Shown: one piece after another, positions 5,965 to 6,739 of the stretch
Position numbering within the stretch: position 1 is the stretch's first letter
How the letters are laid out: every line of letters begins with the position of its first letter
Source: Actinomycetota bacterium
GTDB lineage: Bacteria > Actinomycetota > Aquicultoria > Aquicultorales > Aquicultoraceae
Reading direction: 5' to 3'
Length of the DNA: 6,739 nt
NCBI GenBank assembly: GCA_030017355.1
Contig: JASEIR010000040.1
Location: 1-6,739 of the forward strand
Translations under genes and position numbers: made by a program
Notes under the pieces: model-generated
Told to the model about the DNA's origin: nothing
The model's input: the letters and a program-made list of their open reading frames with translations, nothing else
The model's database searches: none

Positions 5965-6672
5965 CTACTCCAAGACCATCGCTGAGCGGATCATATTCCC
6001 AACCTTGACTACATGCTTCTCAAGCGTGCCAGTTTTTTTCATGGGAACAGCTTGCTCATAATTAGCGCTAACCTCAACTACATATCCGCTCTTAACCCAT
6101 TCAACAAGAAGCATGCCTTGGTCCTTTGTATAGCCCGCATTGGTTGGAGCATCGCCAATCTCTATATTAACGCGATCACTAATCCCCCTTACACTTAGAT
6201 CGCGATCGATTGCTTTTTGCGCAATATCATTAGAACCATAATATGTTATCCTTATATAAACACTGATAGGCTCAACTGCTGCAAATTCTTCTTCCTCCGG
6301 TTTAAGCACTGCCTCAGCCGCATAATCGCCCTCACCGGGAACTTTCTGCGGGCCAAAAAGCGTATAGCCCTCAATCTCCCTTGGGAAGAAGCGCAGAGGA
6401 TGTACAGGCGGTAGCGGTCGCTTTACTTTCTTGCCTTTAGTGATTTTTCCCCTTGCCCCTGAAAGACGAACAGCATAATTGCTAATTTGACTCTTTGTTA
6501 CGGTGAATACATCCCATCCGGTTAAAAAGATTGCAGCCATAAACGAAACGATGACCGTTGCTAAGAGTAATATTCTCACCTTCGTAGGAAAAAGCGGGCT
6601 TTCTATTTCTGCAGTCTTTCTAGCAGTCTGCTTTCCATTATCAGTTTGCGGCTTATTGCTGAATATAAACAT
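5965..6672 (-). CDS. single-pass membrane protein of unknown function, first gene of the cytochrome operon
   Basis: A 235-residue protein not recognised as a named family. A polar N-terminus (1-30) precedes one membrane segment (about 32-51). A basic linker (about 72-86, RGKITKGKKVKRP) follows, then a soluble domain (about 88-235) with alternating strand-like segments. Notable stretches are RFFPREIEGYTLFG (94-107), ISVYIRITYYGS (136-147), MLLVEWVKSGYVVEVSANYE (187-206) and a C-terminal helix at about 216-233. There are no cysteines and no CXXCH, so it binds no heme c by the usual motif. The soluble part is probably extracytoplasmic, but the charged linker makes topology uncertain. It precedes the 12-heme gene by 39 bases on the same strand with no terminator between, so an accessory or assembly role for the cytochromes is plausible by context only. 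The ATG has an AGG site 10 bases upstream. Confidence 0.85.
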   Translation of the reverse strand: MFIFSNKPQTDNGKQTARKTAEIESPLFPTKVRILLLATVIVSFMAAIFLTGWDVFTVTKSQISNYAVRLSGARGKITKGKKVKRPLPPVHPLRFFPREIEGYTLFGPQKVPGEGDYAAEAVLKPEEEEFAAVEPISVYIRITYYGSNDIAQKAIDRDLSVRGISDRVNIEIGDAPTNAGYTKDQGMLLVEWVKSGYVVEVSANYEQAVPMKKTGTLEKHVVKVGNMIRSAMVLE

Positions 6673-6700
6673 CTAATATTACCTGTACCTTTTCGCTTCT

Positions 6701-6729
6701 ATTTTACTCTAATAGTATAGTCGGTTCAA
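6701..6729 (-). promoter_or_regulatory. candidate promoter of the cytochrome operon
   Basis: On the minus strand TTGAAC (6729-6724, 4/6) is followed after exactly 17 bases by TAAAAT (6706-6701, 5/6). The leader would be about 20-25 bases. The -35 hexamer and spacing are identical to those of the lipoprotein promoter. The -35 lies within GTTCA-GT-TGAAC (6735-6724), a small inverted repeat that could be a regulator site. A second -10-like TATACT (6719-6714) would need a -35 beyond the window. Confidence 0.5.
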
Positions 6730-6739
6730 CTGAACTTGT

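Overview
The window is a moderately AT-rich bacterial segment with six protein-coding genes and no RNA genes, phage genes or transposases. Its defining content is an operon for two membrane-anchored multiheme c-type cytochromes with 12 and 13 CXXCH motifs. This points to an anaerobic or facultatively anaerobic respiring bacterium that moves electrons from the quinone pool to an extracytoplasmic acceptor. The taxon cannot be fixed from the sequence. An O-antigen-ligase-like protein with C-terminal TPRs, a lipoprotein and short-leader promoters occur in both monoderm and diderm lineages. A subsurface or sediment anaerobe is a reasonable guess and no more.

Layout. Bases 1-131 hold a GC-rich dispersed-repeat copy and an AT-rich 41-base inverted repeat. 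Next, on the minus strand, come an Rrf2-family regulator with Fe-S-type cysteines (132-578) and, upstream of it, a 654-residue Wzy_C/O-antigen-ligase-like membrane protein with TPRs (713-2677). The divergent intergenic region 2678-3008 contains a GC-rich hairpin, three tandem ~33-base palindromic repeats and a very good sigma-70-type promoter. That promoter drives a plus-strand lipoprotein gene (3009-3629). A 72-base convergent gap made mostly of perfect short tandem repeats separates the lipoprotein from the cytochrome operon.

The cytochrome operon reads right to left: a single-TM protein of unknown function (6672-5965), the 12-heme cytochrome (5925-4963), then the 13-heme cytochrome (4973-3702). 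The gap between the first two genes is 39 bases; the last two overlap by 11 bases and are probably translationally coupled. A candidate promoter lies just inside the right edge of the window, so the operon probably starts with the unknown gene. Both cytochromes begin with a membrane anchor and a four-heme block whose spacing and fourth-heme CTxCHNxVAH motif match the NapC/NirT/NrfH quinol-dehydrogenase family. They then continue with eight or nine more hemes, largely in close-spaced pairs. My inference is that each is a quinol-oxidising head fused to a heme wire, and that the pair arose by duplication followed by module accretion. The Rrf2 regulator might sense redox or NO, but nothing visible ties it to the cytochromes.
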